Assembly (NCBI GenBank): GCA_025358305.1
Contig: JANYJZ010000038.1
Location: forward strand, 1 to 61,006
DNA length: 61,006 bases
Direction of reading: 5' to 3'
Source: Ignavibacteriota bacterium
GTDB taxonomy: Bacteria; Bacteroidota; Ignavibacteria; UBA10030; SZUA-254
In this document: positions 33,301-42,616 of the stretch, in pieces
Position numbering within the stretch: the stretch's first letter is position 1
How the letters are laid out: every line of letters starts with the position of its first letter
Notes under the pieces: generated by a model
Told to the model about the DNA's origin: nothing
Seen by the model: the letters and a program-made list of their open reading frames with translations, nothing else
Databases searched by the model: none
Position numbers and translations under genes: made by a program

Positions 33301-33692
33301 AACAGATGCGGAACACGCACTCGACCGAAGTGCACTACACACGGACGCACCTGCCCCGTACGATCCCGGAGGAGGCGAGGTTCGTGGTCTTCACCGCGGC
33401 GAGGGAACTTCTCACGAACGCCTTGAAGCACTCCGCAGCGTCCCGGATCGACATCGCACTCCTCGTGGACGAACCCGGCCTCATCCGGCTCTCCGTCGCC
33501 GACGACGGCTGCGGTCTCGACGCGGAACAACTTCTCGGTTCGACTGCCCGGCGGAAGCGGGGCCGTGGAGGATTCGGGCTTTTCAACGTCCGGGAGAGGA
33601 TGACGTTTCTCGGCGGCACCTTGAAGGTCGAATCGTCTCCCGGCCGGGGGACGCTCGTCGAACTGACGCTTCCCTTGAACGGATATTCGTAG
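30354..33692 (+). CDS. Reg_prop sensor histidine kinase, NarX/HisKA_3 type
   Basis: A 1112-residue kinase. A signal peptide is followed by repeated beta-propeller blades (about residues 40-690; repeats of the form GxIWIGTxxGLxxxD) and a Y_Y_Y domain (YAIMLEGFEHEWRHLEP... LRVRGSNGDGVW). A membrane helix near 798-820 leads into a coiled coil and a HisKA_3 domain, with the phospho-acceptor His917 in RRRIAIFLHDVVGQ. The ATPase has ELLTNALKHSAA, then SVADDGCGLD and GGFGLFNVRERM. ATG 30354 is chosen; GTG codons at 30330 and 30348 are alternatives, and none has a ribosome site. The response regulator follows 38 bases downstream. G+C is low in the first half. Confidence 0.92.
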   Translation: MTPRKRRVIRVIRDLLMMSIFAGVICSSPASAQPEPNPMFRHLTVEDGLPSGSVNCILQDRQGYIWIGTEGGLCRYDGVRFEYFFHNEQDSLSLMSNFVYALAEDSSGSIWVGTTAGLCELDPFHGTFKRLFGEGEVGSQNGPRWVSSLLCDTKGSVWASSISGLRRIDAQTGRVSIFRHDPDRTSSISSDSVFTLIAEAEGMLWLGTASGLDEFDPTTGRVLRHYSSFESEGRDVPLRMILSLLLDENRSLWVGTADGLIRFDLTQRRFQRLMIKLENPTSDTRTYVAALSEDSSKNVWVGLPVGLVRLDASLKSMSRYLNDPVVPTSLNNNQILSLVCDEGGTLWVGTRLGVNTLSQNANKFHVFRNHPMKANSLKNNRVWSFCLDDDNKLWLGTTGGVEVFHRAAAMFDHSSQGSSPHWDIARDFVWPIIRDRSGNHWLGTWTSGLVKVSSGGQIKKFLSPVHDFDARRVVSLVQDHEGIVWVGTGKGLYAFDPTSESFLITPAGVDLNFVKDDVISYLYEDSVGDLWIGTYNGVVHFDRRKGKVLRLGNSMVLCILERRSSSGEFIIGTTSGIDFVEPDAPERIAKHEGTESGLPSEVVCGMLEDSAGFLWLSTLRGLVKFNPDTKFLRVYDVHDGLPGNEFNQLAFLKSPSGEMFFGGNNGFVSFFPSELQDNPHVPPVVINRFRVFERGGKEDLLFSTSSKQLDLSSAQNTFSFEFAALDYAMPERNRYAIMLEGFEHEWRHLEPDQRSEMYTNLDPGEYTLRVRGSNGDGVWNNEGASVKILIHPPFWATWYFRGGAILCVVLLAVSFYTYRVKKVAERNIELESKVQERTRELHESNEQLSLYKNNLETQVKERTLDLERIVMTLQAEVSSRERIQKELINYQKDLQHLASDLSKSEERERRRIAIFLHDVVGQTLFFCKMKVGSMKDGPHAAELVKVHGLVEDLLNQVQSLTFDLSPPVLYELGLEEAIVWLIEQMRNTHSTEVHYTRTHLPRTIPEEARFVVFTAARELLTNALKHSAASRIDIALLVDEPGLIRLSVADDGCGLDAEQLLGSTARRKRGRGGFGLFNVRERMTFLGGTLKVESSPGRGTLVELTLPLNGYS

Positions 33693-33730
33693 AACAACCA
33701 CATCCCACTTACCAGACGAAAGGCAGGCAT

Positions 33731-34399
33731 ATGGCGGAGGAACCACGTGTTGTGACGGTACTGCTCGCGGACGATCACGAGATCGTCCGGGCCGGGCTCA
33801 GGGAGCTTCTCGCAAAGAAATCCTGGATCAAGGTCGTCGCCGAGGCGGAGAACGGCGTCGTGACGCTCCGGCTTGCGAGAGAGCACCGGCCGGATGTCGT
33901 CATCATGGACATCTCGATGCCCGACATGAACGGCATCGAGGCGACGCGCAACATCATCACCGACGAACCGGGAACGAAGGTGATCGCCCTGTCCATGCAC
34001 TCCGACAAGCGGTTCGTCGCCAACATGCTCGGTGCCGGGGCCTCGGGGTACCTCCTGAAGAACTGCGCGTCCGAGGACGAGCTCACCCGGGCGATCGAGA
34101 CGGTCATGAAGGGGCAGGTCTACGTGACGCAGACGCTCGTCGGCACGCTCGCGGAAGAGCTTGCAAAATATTCCCGGGGTGAAAAGCCGGACCGGGACCT
34201 CCTGACACCGAAGGAAAAGGAGGTCCTCCAACTGCTTGCCGAAGGGAAATCGACGCGGCAGATCGCGGAGATCCTCCTGGTGAGCTCAAAGACGGTCGAG
34301 AAGCACCGCGAGCATGTCATGGGCAAGCTGAATTTCCGGAGCGTGGCGGACCTCACGAAGTTCGCCATCCGCGAAGGGTATACGTCGTTGGGGGAGTGA
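33731..34399 (+). CDS. NarL/FixJ-family response regulator
   Basis: A 222-residue regulator. The receiver has the acidic pair LLADDHE (Asp14, Asp15), phospho-acceptor Asp60 in VVIMDISMPDMNG, and the Lys in SGYLLKN. The C-terminal LuxR/GerE helix-turn-helix is LTPKEKEVLQLLAEGKSTRQ to SSKTVEKHREHVMGKL. It is the partner of the kinase just upstream. It may control the T9SS protein gene that follows on the same strand 161 bases later. Confidence 0.95.
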   Translation: MAEEPRVVTVLLADDHEIVRAGLRELLAKKSWIKVVAEAENGVVTLRLAREHRPDVVIMDISMPDMNGIEATRNIITDEPGTKVIALSMHSDKRFVANMLGAGASGYLLKNCASEDELTRAIETVMKGQVYVTQTLVGTLAEELAKYSRGEKPDRDLLTPKEKEVLQLLAEGKSTRQIAEILLVSSKTVEKHREHVMGKLNFRSVADLTKFAIREGYTSLGE

Positions 34400-34560
34400 T
34401 CACCAAGCTGTCATTCCTTTAAATTCAGTGATTATTGAACATTCCGAGGATCTCTGCACTCATGGTTTTCACCGATTGACAGGCAAAGGAATATTCCGTA
34501 CCTTTCTCTGGTTCTTCCCCCACCGCTCCTTCTGCCTTGTACCGTCCGAAAGGATGCACG

Positions 34561-37500
34561 ATGAAGATTTCATACCGCCTCGGAAAGTTCGTGTTCTTGA
34601 TATTCTATCTCCTCAGTGCCGTGTCATGGGGCTCGCCGTCTTGTCTCGCCCTCTGGGAGGTCAGCACATCGGTCGACTCCGCATCGAATCTTCTCGTGAA
34701 CGGGAGTTTTGAGGTCGGTCCGGACCCAGGGACCTACCTCCCGCTCAACCCCGGCTCCACCGTGATCACTGGATGGACCGTAACGCGCGGGCAGGTCGAT
34801 TACGTCGGCATCTGGCAGAGCTTCGACGGCTCGCGGAGCATCGACCTCGACGGAACGCCCGGATTCGGGGGCATCGCGCAGACGTTTGCGACGCACGCAG
34901 GGGTCACCTATGCGGTGAACTTCGCGATGGCCGGGAACCCGCATGGTTCACCGGAACCGAAGGTCATGGCGGTGGAAGCCGCGGGACAGTCCACGTCGTT
35001 CATCTTCGACGCCACAGGCACGACGTACGTGAATATGGCGTGGGAGAAGAAGAACTGGAAGTTCGTCGCTACAGGCACGACGACGACGCTCGAGTTTTAC
35101 AGCCTCGATAACATCGACGGCTTCTACGGCCCCGCGCTCGACAGCGTCAGCGTCAACCCCGTCCCGGTCGCGATCGATCCGACCGTTCTTGCTCTCTGGC
35201 ATTTTGACGAAGGGTCCGGCAGTACGCTCCACGATGCGTCGATCTACCACAATGACGGGACGATCCACAATACGACGTGGGTTCCCGGGATCGTAGGCGA
35301 CGCGCTGCATTTTGACGGCCTCACGTCGCACGTGGACGTACCGAACTCTGCTTCTTTGCAGCCTGCACGGAATTTTGTCATTGACTCCTGGTTCAACCTC
35401 GATACACTGCAATTCGATTCTGTCCCGCTCCCCGATTACGGCCATGGTGTCATCCTCGGGAACCTCGGTCCGTATCCGGCGGGAGGGGGTTACCAGCTCC
35501 ACATCAGGACCGGAGCGCAATTTCAGTTCGCATACAGGGTAGGCAATCCGATCTCGGAATTCACCGGATTTACGCCGATCCCCCTGGCGCACCACTACTA
35601 TCACATCGAGACCTTTTACCTTCGCAGGCTCCTCGGTGTGGACTCGATGACGGTGGTGAAGACATACCTCGACGGAGTCCTGACGGACAGCGTCGCGTTC
35701 ACCGACCAGATCCAGTACTCGAACACGCCGACATTCTATATCGGGACGAACATCGACGGGAGAGCGGTCGGCGGCCCGGGCGTGCGTGATTTTCCCGGGA
35801 TCATCGATGAGATCACCATCAGAAGTCTTGAATCAGATGGGCTGCCACCGCCTCCGCCTCCGCCGTTAGGGAGCGTCACGGGATGGGTGAACGAGGCAAG
35901 CGGCACGACCGAATGGCTCCTCGGCACGCTCTTTCAGAACGCGATGACGGGGTGGGTCTGCGGCATGGATGGGACGCTCTTGAAGACGTCGAACGGCGGT
36001 CACTCATGGATTCCGCAAAGCTCCGGCGTGTCCCAGCCCCTCTGGTCGATCGACTTCGTCGACGCGAACAACGGCTGGATCGTCGGCGACCAGGGTACCG
36101 TCATACACACGACGAACGGCGGGTCGACATGGGTCGAACAATCGACGACCGGAACGACCCTCCGTCTGGAGTGCGTCGATTTCGTCGATCCGAATACGGG
36201 GTGGATCGCCGGCGGCCAAACGGGGCCGGGGACGATCCTGAAGACGACCGATGGGGGAGTGACCTGGGCGACGCAATACAGCAGCCCTGGGGCATGGCTC
36301 CTCTTCGTCCGATTCTTTGACGCCAATACGGGCTATGTCTCCGGCGCGGACGGCAGGCTCATGAAGACGACCGACGGTGGGGCGAACTGGACGATCCTCA
36401 CGAGCGGGACGACAAACTGGATACTTGCGCTCCATCTGTTCGATGCGAACACCGTCACCGCCGTCGGGTGGAACGGGACGATCATCAAGACGACCAACGG
36501 CGGGACATCCTGGATTCCTGCGCTGAGCGGTGCCGGCGGCGCCTTCTATGAGTCCGTCGATTTCACCGATCAGAATCACGGATACGCAGTGAGCAACGAC
36601 AATGCGATCGTCCGAACCGTCGACGGTGGGATCCACTGGACGGCCATGACCAACCCGAGCAACGAGGGGCTCTACTATGTGCACTTTGCGGACGCGACGC
36701 ACGGATGGGCGGTCGGTTTTAACGGCGCGATCATCAGCACCGATACAACGACATCCGGTCTGCCTGGGGGTCCGGCCGGGCCAGCCTACCGGACATTTTC
36801 GCAATTGGATTATGCCGCGCGTGCACATCCGCTCCGCGGCAGCACGGCCCCGACTGCGGCGAACGTTCGCGATGAAACGTTCATCGAGATGGGCTGGTTC
36901 AGCAACGGGCTCTTTGTCGGCATCCCGCGGCGTGACAGCACATTGTACTACGGATACTTCTATTTCCGCAAGAGTCTTGAACGATTGAACCGTTTCCTTC
37001 CGCATTCGGGGCCGCCGCGGGGATTTGATACCTATATCGGGAACAAGCCGTGGCATTTTTCACGCGCCAATCCCGCTGTCAAGTATCACGACAACCACCT
37101 TGCGGGGGAGCAGTATATCCTGAAGTTCAATGTGGGTGCGAGCGACGTCGGAATCACGCCAACAGGATTCGGGGATCTCATTTATGGAGACTCGGCGCAG
37201 CCGGCCAATCCCTTCAACGGCATGACGATACGCGAGATCATGGCGCATACCGATACGGCACTGACGTTCTTCCGGCGCTTCACGCCGGCGTATTACGCCA
37301 AGCTGGATTCATGCCTCTCGCGGATCAACAGCGCGTTTCTCGGGCCCATCACGATCTACACGACGAGCCCGCTTCATGTCGCAGCGGCGGTCTCCCTCTC
37401 ACAGGTGTCCTATCTCCATCCGAACCCGGAGGCCCTGCCTGTCGTACGGCCGGTTGATGACGCGGGGCTGGATGAACAGACCCCAACGACGTATGCGCTC

Positions 37501-37773
37501 TATCAGAACTACCCGAACCCCTTTAACCCGGTGACATCGATCGATTTCGACCTGGTGGCGCCGTCCAACGTCACGCTGCGAGTGTACAACACCCTGGGCC
37601 AGATCGTCGGAGATCTCCTCCACGGCGCCGCGCTCGACGAAGGGAGGCAGACCGTCGAGTTCGATGCCAGTGCCCTGCCCTCCGGGGTCTATTTCTACAG
37701 GTTGGAATTGACCTCACAGGAATCGAGCGCACTGCGGCACACGATGGTGCGGAAAATGATGCTCATGAAGTAA
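34561..37773 (+). CDS. T9SS surface protein with LamG and YCF48 repeats
   Basis: A 1070-residue exported protein. After the signal peptide comes a choice-of-anchor-C/DUF642-like beta domain (NLLVNGSFEVGPDPG, about residues 35-200), a LamG/concanavalin-like domain (ALWHFDEGSGSTLHD, about 205-425), a PPPPPP linker, and seven YCF48-like repeats (GWxxGxxGTxxKTTNGGxxW, about 440-735). A region without match (about 740-960) precedes the C-terminal T9SS sorting domain (NYPNPFNPVTSIDF, LPSGVYFYRL). The ATG at 34561 has AAAGGA upstream. It is probably a surface-attached binding or adhesion protein. The domain boundaries are by eye. Confidence 0.9.
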   Translation: MKISYRLGKFVFLIFYLLSAVSWGSPSCLALWEVSTSVDSASNLLVNGSFEVGPDPGTYLPLNPGSTVITGWTVTRGQVDYVGIWQSFDGSRSIDLDGTPGFGGIAQTFATHAGVTYAVNFAMAGNPHGSPEPKVMAVEAAGQSTSFIFDATGTTYVNMAWEKKNWKFVATGTTTTLEFYSLDNIDGFYGPALDSVSVNPVPVAIDPTVLALWHFDEGSGSTLHDASIYHNDGTIHNTTWVPGIVGDALHFDGLTSHVDVPNSASLQPARNFVIDSWFNLDTLQFDSVPLPDYGHGVILGNLGPYPAGGGYQLHIRTGAQFQFAYRVGNPISEFTGFTPIPLAHHYYHIETFYLRRLLGVDSMTVVKTYLDGVLTDSVAFTDQIQYSNTPTFYIGTNIDGRAVGGPGVRDFPGIIDEITIRSLESDGLPPPPPPPLGSVTGWVNEASGTTEWLLGTLFQNAMTGWVCGMDGTLLKTSNGGHSWIPQSSGVSQPLWSIDFVDANNGWIVGDQGTVIHTTNGGSTWVEQSTTGTTLRLECVDFVDPNTGWIAGGQTGPGTILKTTDGGVTWATQYSSPGAWLLFVRFFDANTGYVSGADGRLMKTTDGGANWTILTSGTTNWILALHLFDANTVTAVGWNGTIIKTTNGGTSWIPALSGAGGAFYESVDFTDQNHGYAVSNDNAIVRTVDGGIHWTAMTNPSNEGLYYVHFADATHGWAVGFNGAIISTDTTTSGLPGGPAGPAYRTFSQLDYAARAHPLRGSTAPTAANVRDETFIEMGWFSNGLFVGIPRRDSTLYYGYFYFRKSLERLNRFLPHSGPPRGFDTYIGNKPWHFSRANPAVKYHDNHLAGEQYILKFNVGASDVGITPTGFGDLIYGDSAQPANPFNGMTIREIMAHTDTALTFFRRFTPAYYAKLDSCLSRINSAFLGPITIYTTSPLHVAAAVSLSQVSYLHPNPEALPVVRPVDDAGLDEQTPTTYALYQNYPNPFNPVTSIDFDLVAPSNVTLRVYNTLGQIVGDLLHGAALDEGRQTVEFDASALPSGVYFYRLELTSQESSALRHTMVRKMMLMK

Positions 37774-37794
37774 CATTCGCGCCAGGGCAGAAAT

Positions 37795-37832
37795 GAGAAG
37801 AGCCGATCGTCCTTCGATGATCGGCTCTTCTC
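37795..37832. terminator. Bidirectional intrinsic terminator
   Basis: A perfect 14-base-pair stem, GAGAAGAGCCGATC (37795-37808) against 37819-37832, with a ten-base loop, lies between the convergent T9SS gene and RND operon. It should end transcription from both sides. There is no long U-run on either strand, so efficiency is uncertain. Confidence 0.75.
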
Positions 37833-37846
37833 GTGTCAGACCGGGA

Positions 37847-40800
37847 CTACTTTACGGGAGCGACCTCGGACTCAACGTCCACAAGTGAGGGGATCCCGGT
37901 GCGCGACGGGGCCTTCGCATGCGCCTCCTTGGAGAAGAACGTATACATCGCCGGAATGACAAAGAGGGTCAGCACGAGGGAGAAGAACAGTCCTCCGATG
38001 ACGACGATCCCCATCGAGACGCGGCTCTTTGCGCCGCCGCCGAGGGCGAGGGCGATCGGGAGGGCGCCGAGCATCGTCGCGATGCTCGTCATAAGTATCG
38101 GCCGGAACCTCGCCGCCGCGGCGACCTGCACGGCGTCGAGGAGCTTCAAACCGCGCTCCTTCTGCTGGTTCGCGAACTCCACGATCAGGATGCCGTTCTT
38201 CGTCACGAGACCCACGAGCATGATGATGCCGATCTCGCTGAAGATGTTCAACGTCTTGCCGAAGATCCATAGAGAGAGCAGGGCGCCGGCGAGGGCAAGC
38301 GGCACGGTGAGCATGATCGTGAACGGGTCGATGAAGCTTTCAAACTGCGCCGCAAGCACGAGGTAGATGAGGGCGAGCGCGAGGATGAATGCGAATGCGA
38401 TGTTCGAGGAGCTTTCCGCGTAGTCCCGCGACGGGCCGCTCAGGGCGGTCGTGAATGACTCGTCGAGGACCTTTTTCGCTATACGGTCCATCTCGTCGAT
38501 GCCGTCCCCGATGGTCTTCCCCGGAGCGAGTCCGGCGCTCACCGTCGCCGCCTTGAGACGGTTGAAGTGGAACAGCTGCGGCGGTGCGCTCTGCTCCTTC
38601 AGCGTCACGAGGTTGTCGAGTTGGATGAGCTGGCCTTTCCCATTTCGCACGTAGAGGGAGGTGAGATCGAGCGGTTCGTCGCGATCCTTGCGGTCCACCT
38701 GCCCGATGACCTGGTACTGGAAGCCGTTCATCTCGAAGTACGAGAACCGCTGTCCGCTGAAGGCAAGTTGAAGCGTCTGGGCGATGTCGATCGTGGACAC
38801 GCCGAGGCTCCGGACGCGGTCGCGGTTGATCGAGAGATCGATCTGCGGCTTGTTGAACTTCAAATTGACGTCCGAACCCTGGAAGATCTTGCTCTGGTTG
38901 ACCTCCTCCATGAACGTTGGGAGGAGACTCCGGAACTTCTCAAAATTCTGGTTCTGCAGAACGTACTGGACCGGGAACCCCCCTCTCGCGCCGCCCCCGG
39001 AGGCGGAGATCGTCTGTTCCTGTAGGACGAACGTCCGCGCCTCCGTCATCGTGCGCGTGTTTGCCGCAATGTACTCGGCGATCTCCTGCTGGGAGCGCTT
39101 TCGGTCCGAGTGGTCGGTGAGCATCATCCGCGCGGAACCGGTATTCACCGCCCCGGCGCCGGAAAAGCCGGGAGCTGTCACCGTGAGGAAGAGATGCGCG
39201 TCAGGGATCGAATCGGCCACAAAGCTGGCGAGGCGATCCATGAACGCATCGGTGTAGCTGTAGGATGCGCCCTCCGGCGCCGTGACGGAGACCCGCAGGA
39301 AGTTCCTGTCGTCGAGGGGAGCGAGCTCCGACTGGAGCGTCAGCCCGAGGACGACGATGATGACGAGGGATGCGGCGATGATCGCGCTTGCCACCCAGCG
39401 GTGCTGCATGAACCGCGCCAGCATGGATTCATACCAGGAGTTCATGGCGATAAAGATGGGCTCGGTGCGCTCGTAGAACCGGCTGTGCTTCTGCTTCTTC
39501 CGAATGAGCCGGGCGTTGAGCATCGGAGTGAGCGACAGCGAGACGAACGCGGAGATGAGCACTGCGCCGGCGATCACGACGCCGAACTCGCGGAACAATC
39601 GTCCCACGAACCCCTGGAGGAAGATGACGGGAAGAAAGACCGCAGCGAGTGTGATCGACGTCGAGACGACGGCAAAGAAGATCTCCCTGGAACCTGCGAA
39701 CGCCGCCTCCATGGGACTCATTCCCTCTTCCACCTTCTTGAAGATATTCTCCGTCACGACGATGCCGTCGTCGACGACAAGCCCCGTGGCGAGGACGATC
39801 GCCAGGAGCGTCAGGACATTAATGGAAAAGTCCATGAGATACATAATGAAGAACGCCCCGATAAGGGAGACGGGGATGTCGATGAGCGGCCGAAACGCGA
39901 TGAGCCAGTCCCGGAAAAAGAGGAAGATGATGCAAATGACGAGAAGGATGGCGATAATGATCGTCTCCTGGACCTCGGTGATGGACTGCGTGATGAACCT
40001 TGTGTTGTCGAGTGCGATATCGAGCTTGAGGTCGGCCGGGAGGTCCTTCCTGATCTGGTCGATCCGTTTGTAGAATTCAGTGGCGATCTCCACGTAGTTG
40101 CTTCCGGGCTGCGGGATGAGCGCGACGCCGACCATCGGCGTTCCGCTGATCTTGAGGATGGTCTCCTCGTTCTCCGGGCCGAGATTCGCGAAGCCAATGT
40201 CGCTGATCCTCACAATCTTCGTTGCGTCGGACTTCACGATGAGGTTGTTGAATTCCTCGACCGTTCTCAGGCGCCCTTTCGTGTTCACGATAAGTTCGGT
40301 CTGGTTGCCGGAGATCTTGCCGGACGGGAGTTCGACGTTCTCCCGGGTGAGTGCGTTTCTGATGTCGAGCGGCGTCAGGCCGTACGCGGCGAGCTTCGCC
40401 GGGTCCATCCAAATGCGCATGGCGTAGCGCTTCTGTCCCCAGATCTGCGTCGCACTCACGCCGTTGATGGTCTGGAGGTTCTGCGCGATGACGTTCTCGG
40501 CGTAGTCGCTCAATTCGAGGAGGTTCCTCGTATCGCTCTGCACCGTGAGAGAGATGATCGCGTCGGAGTTCGCGTCGCTCTTGGTGACGACCGGGGGTGC
40601 GTCGATGTCCTGGGGGAGCGTACGGGTCGCGCCCGACACCTTGTCCCGGACGTCGTTCGCGGCGGCCTCGAGGTTCGCATCGAGGTTAAACTCAACGGTA
40701 ATGTTGCTTACGCCTTGGCTGCTGCTGGAAGAGATGTTGCGGACGCCGGAGATGCCGTTGATCGCCTTTTCGAGCGGCTCGGTGATCTGCGACTCCATGA

Positions 40801-40972
40801 CATCGGCGTTCGCGCCGGAGTAGCTCGTTCGGACGGTGATGATGGGCGGATCGATCGCGGGATATTCCCGCACGCCGAGGAAGTGAAAGCTGATGACGCC
40901 GAAGAGCACGATCACGATCGACATGACGATCGCGAGGACGGGGCGCTTGATGCTGATGGAGGCGAGACTCAT
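37847..40972 (-). CDS. RND multidrug efflux permease (HAE1 type)
   Basis: A 1041-residue AcrB-like inner-membrane pump. It opens with SLASISIKRPVLAIVMSIV and has the paired Asp of the proton relay in TGLVVDDGIVVTENI, and the Lys of the second half in VTKNGILIVEFANQ. Two large periplasmic loops and twelve helices are as in the hydrophobe/amphiphile efflux-1 family. It uses proton entry to expel drugs or lipophilic compounds. Its ATG overlaps the adaptor stop (ATGA). No outer-membrane TolC gene is in this operon. Confidence 0.96.
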   Translation of the reverse strand: MSLASISIKRPVLAIVMSIVIVLFGVISFHFLGVREYPAIDPPIITVRTSYSGANADVMESQITEPLEKAINGISGVRNISSSSSQGVSNITVEFNLDANLEAAANDVRDKVSGATRTLPQDIDAPPVVTKSDANSDAIISLTVQSDTRNLLELSDYAENVIAQNLQTINGVSATQIWGQKRYAMRIWMDPAKLAAYGLTPLDIRNALTRENVELPSGKISGNQTELIVNTKGRLRTVEEFNNLIVKSDATKIVRISDIGFANLGPENEETILKISGTPMVGVALIPQPGSNYVEIATEFYKRIDQIRKDLPADLKLDIALDNTRFITQSITEVQETIIIAILLVICIIFLFFRDWLIAFRPLIDIPVSLIGAFFIMYLMDFSINVLTLLAIVLATGLVVDDGIVVTENIFKKVEEGMSPMEAAFAGSREIFFAVVSTSITLAAVFLPVIFLQGFVGRLFREFGVVIAGAVLISAFVSLSLTPMLNARLIRKKQKHSRFYERTEPIFIAMNSWYESMLARFMQHRWVASAIIAASLVIIVVLGLTLQSELAPLDDRNFLRVSVTAPEGASYSYTDAFMDRLASFVADSIPDAHLFLTVTAPGFSGAGAVNTGSARMMLTDHSDRKRSQQEIAEYIAANTRTMTEARTFVLQEQTISASGGGARGGFPVQYVLQNQNFEKFRSLLPTFMEEVNQSKIFQGSDVNLKFNKPQIDLSINRDRVRSLGVSTIDIAQTLQLAFSGQRFSYFEMNGFQYQVIGQVDRKDRDEPLDLTSLYVRNGKGQLIQLDNLVTLKEQSAPPQLFHFNRLKAATVSAGLAPGKTIGDGIDEMDRIAKKVLDESFTTALSGPSRDYAESSSNIAFAFILALALIYLVLAAQFESFIDPFTIMLTVPLALAGALLSLWIFGKTLNIFSEIGIIMLVGLVTKNGILIVEFANQQKERGLKLLDAVQVAAAARFRPILMTSIATMLGALPIALALGGGAKSRVSMGIVVIGGLFFSLVLTLFVIPAMYTFFSKEAHAKAPSRTGIPSLVDVESEVAPVK

Positions 40973-42018
40973 GAGCCTGCCGGCGGGTTCTCCTGCACGG
41001 CAACGTCGACCTGGAGGCCGGGGCGCATCTGCATAAGGCCGGTGGTGATGACGGTGTCTCCGGCGGCGAGTCCGGTGAGGATCTGCACGGAGGATGCGGT
41101 CCGGATCCCGATCGTGACCGGGACGGACACGATAACGCCGTTCTTCCGGACGAAAATGGTCTGGCCTTTGAGCACAGGGACGATCGCCTGCGTCGGAATG
41201 AGGAGCGCGTTCGGGATCGCCTTCAATTGCAGTTCGATCTGGACGTACGCCCCGGGAAAGACCGTTTCAGATCTGTTGTCGCACATCGCCCGAAGCTGGA
41301 GCGTGCGGGTGGCCGCGTCGATCTGCGGTTCGACGGCGAAGACCTTGCCGGAGAACTGAAGGCGCGCTTCGTCGCTCCGGAACTGCACGGGGTCGCCGAC
41401 GCTCACCTGCCCGGCGTACTTTTCCGGGATCGCAAAGTCCACTTTCAGCGGATTGAGCTTCTGGACCGACGCGATGCGCGTCGTCGGCGTGACGTAGCTT
41501 CCCTCGCTCACGTAGCGCAATCCGATGACCCCTTCGAATGGGGCCCGGATCTCCCGCTTTCGGATGGAGGCGAGGAGGTTGTCGCGGTCGGCTTTGTACG
41601 AATTCAGCTGGTTGAGCGCGATGTCGTAGTCCTCTTTGCTGATGCCGCTGATATCGTACAAATGCTTCTGTCGGGACTCCTGCTCGGAGGTAAGGGAGAT
41701 CTGCAACTCGATCTTTTTGAGCTGCGCCTGCAGGTCGTCGTCATTGATCTTGACCAAAAGGTCGTTGCGGTGCACGTGCGCGCCTTCCCGGATCGCAAGT
41801 GAATCGATGCGGCCGGCCGCTTCGGCGACGAGGTCCACCGATTCCGATGCGAGGACCGTACCGGATGACCGCACGACATTCTCCAGCGGCTGCGGCTGGG
41901 CAACGATGCCTTTGACGAGGAGCGCCGAAGAAGGCTTCGGAGCGGCCCCGCCGCTCTTGGACCCGCAACCAGCGAATATCCCCGCGCAAAGACAGAAGAT
42001 CAAAAAGGAGAGACGCAT
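40969..42018 (-). CDS. RND periplasmic adaptor lipoprotein
   Basis: A 349-residue membrane-fusion protein with a lipobox (GIFAGCGSK, Cys18). The lipoyl halves are VDLVAEAAGRIDSLAIREGAHV and IRAPFEGVIGLRYVSEGSYV, separated by a short coiled coil (about 95-150). The beta-barrel and membrane-proximal domains follow, ending VTTGLMQMRPG-like. It links the RND pump to a TolC-type channel encoded elsewhere. It is co-translated with the pump. Confidence 0.94.
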   Translation of the reverse strand: MRLSFLIFCLCAGIFAGCGSKSGGAAPKPSSALLVKGIVAQPQPLENVVRSSGTVLASESVDLVAEAAGRIDSLAIREGAHVHRNDLLVKINDDDLQAQLKKIELQISLTSEQESRQKHLYDISGISKEDYDIALNQLNSYKADRDNLLASIRKREIRAPFEGVIGLRYVSEGSYVTPTTRIASVQKLNPLKVDFAIPEKYAGQVSVGDPVQFRSDEARLQFSGKVFAVEPQIDAATRTLQLRAMCDNRSETVFPGAYVQIELQLKAIPNALLIPTQAIVPVLKGQTIFVRKNGVIVSVPVTIGIRTASSVQILTGLAAGDTVITTGLMQMRPGLQVDVAVQENPPAGS

Positions 42019-42616
42019 AGAGGTGCTGTTTATCTTACGTATGGAAGTGTTGCATAAATATCATCAATCGGTGCGAGAAAGTCAAAAGAGAGTCGAGAGG
42101 CGCCTTTGCATGCGTCTGTACGCCGTTAGACACGAAAAGGGGTGTCGACGCTTAATGATGCGTCGTAACTCTTTGAAAATGACGGCGTCGATGACCTTGC
42201 GGACCATTTGCTACACGTGGCGCTGTGCGGAGCGATGCGGGGATGATCCTCCCTGGAGAGTATACGATCGATGCTCCCCGACGTTGCGGCGGGTGTACCC
42301 GCACGAGAAGCCATTCGACCGCTTGAGGTCACGGACCGCGTCGTGGCGCGGCGGCCGACGGAGGGGAGAGAAAGAAGACCATTACGTCCGATTTCTATGA
42401 TATATTTTTACTCGCTCTTTCTACTATTAAACTTTTTGGTATATTATATTGTCTCATAGAAATGAGGCTCGGTATATCCTCTGCCGATGGACAATAATCA
42501 GGATACGATTACTCTCAAAGTACATGATGAATTGATAGAAGGCGGTTTGGCATTTCCATCGTGCAGAAACGTCGTCGCGGTATCACTATCAATTCACAAC
42601 TTTGGGATGATCACCT
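42019..42616. other. Long intergenic region, no gene seen
   Basis: About 600 bases between the RND operon and the plus-strand Rieske cassette, their divergent control region. A small hairpin with arms CGACGC and GCGTCG lies at 42146-42165, and an AT-rich tract at 42396-42470 (including TATATTATATTG) may hold the cassette's promoter. The short frames here have no support. Confidence 0.5.

Noticed and set aside
39110-41359. A 749-residue plus-strand frame opposite the RND pump and adaptor
   Set aside because: It is a composition shadow of the pump genes; the minus-strand proteins have full family motifs.
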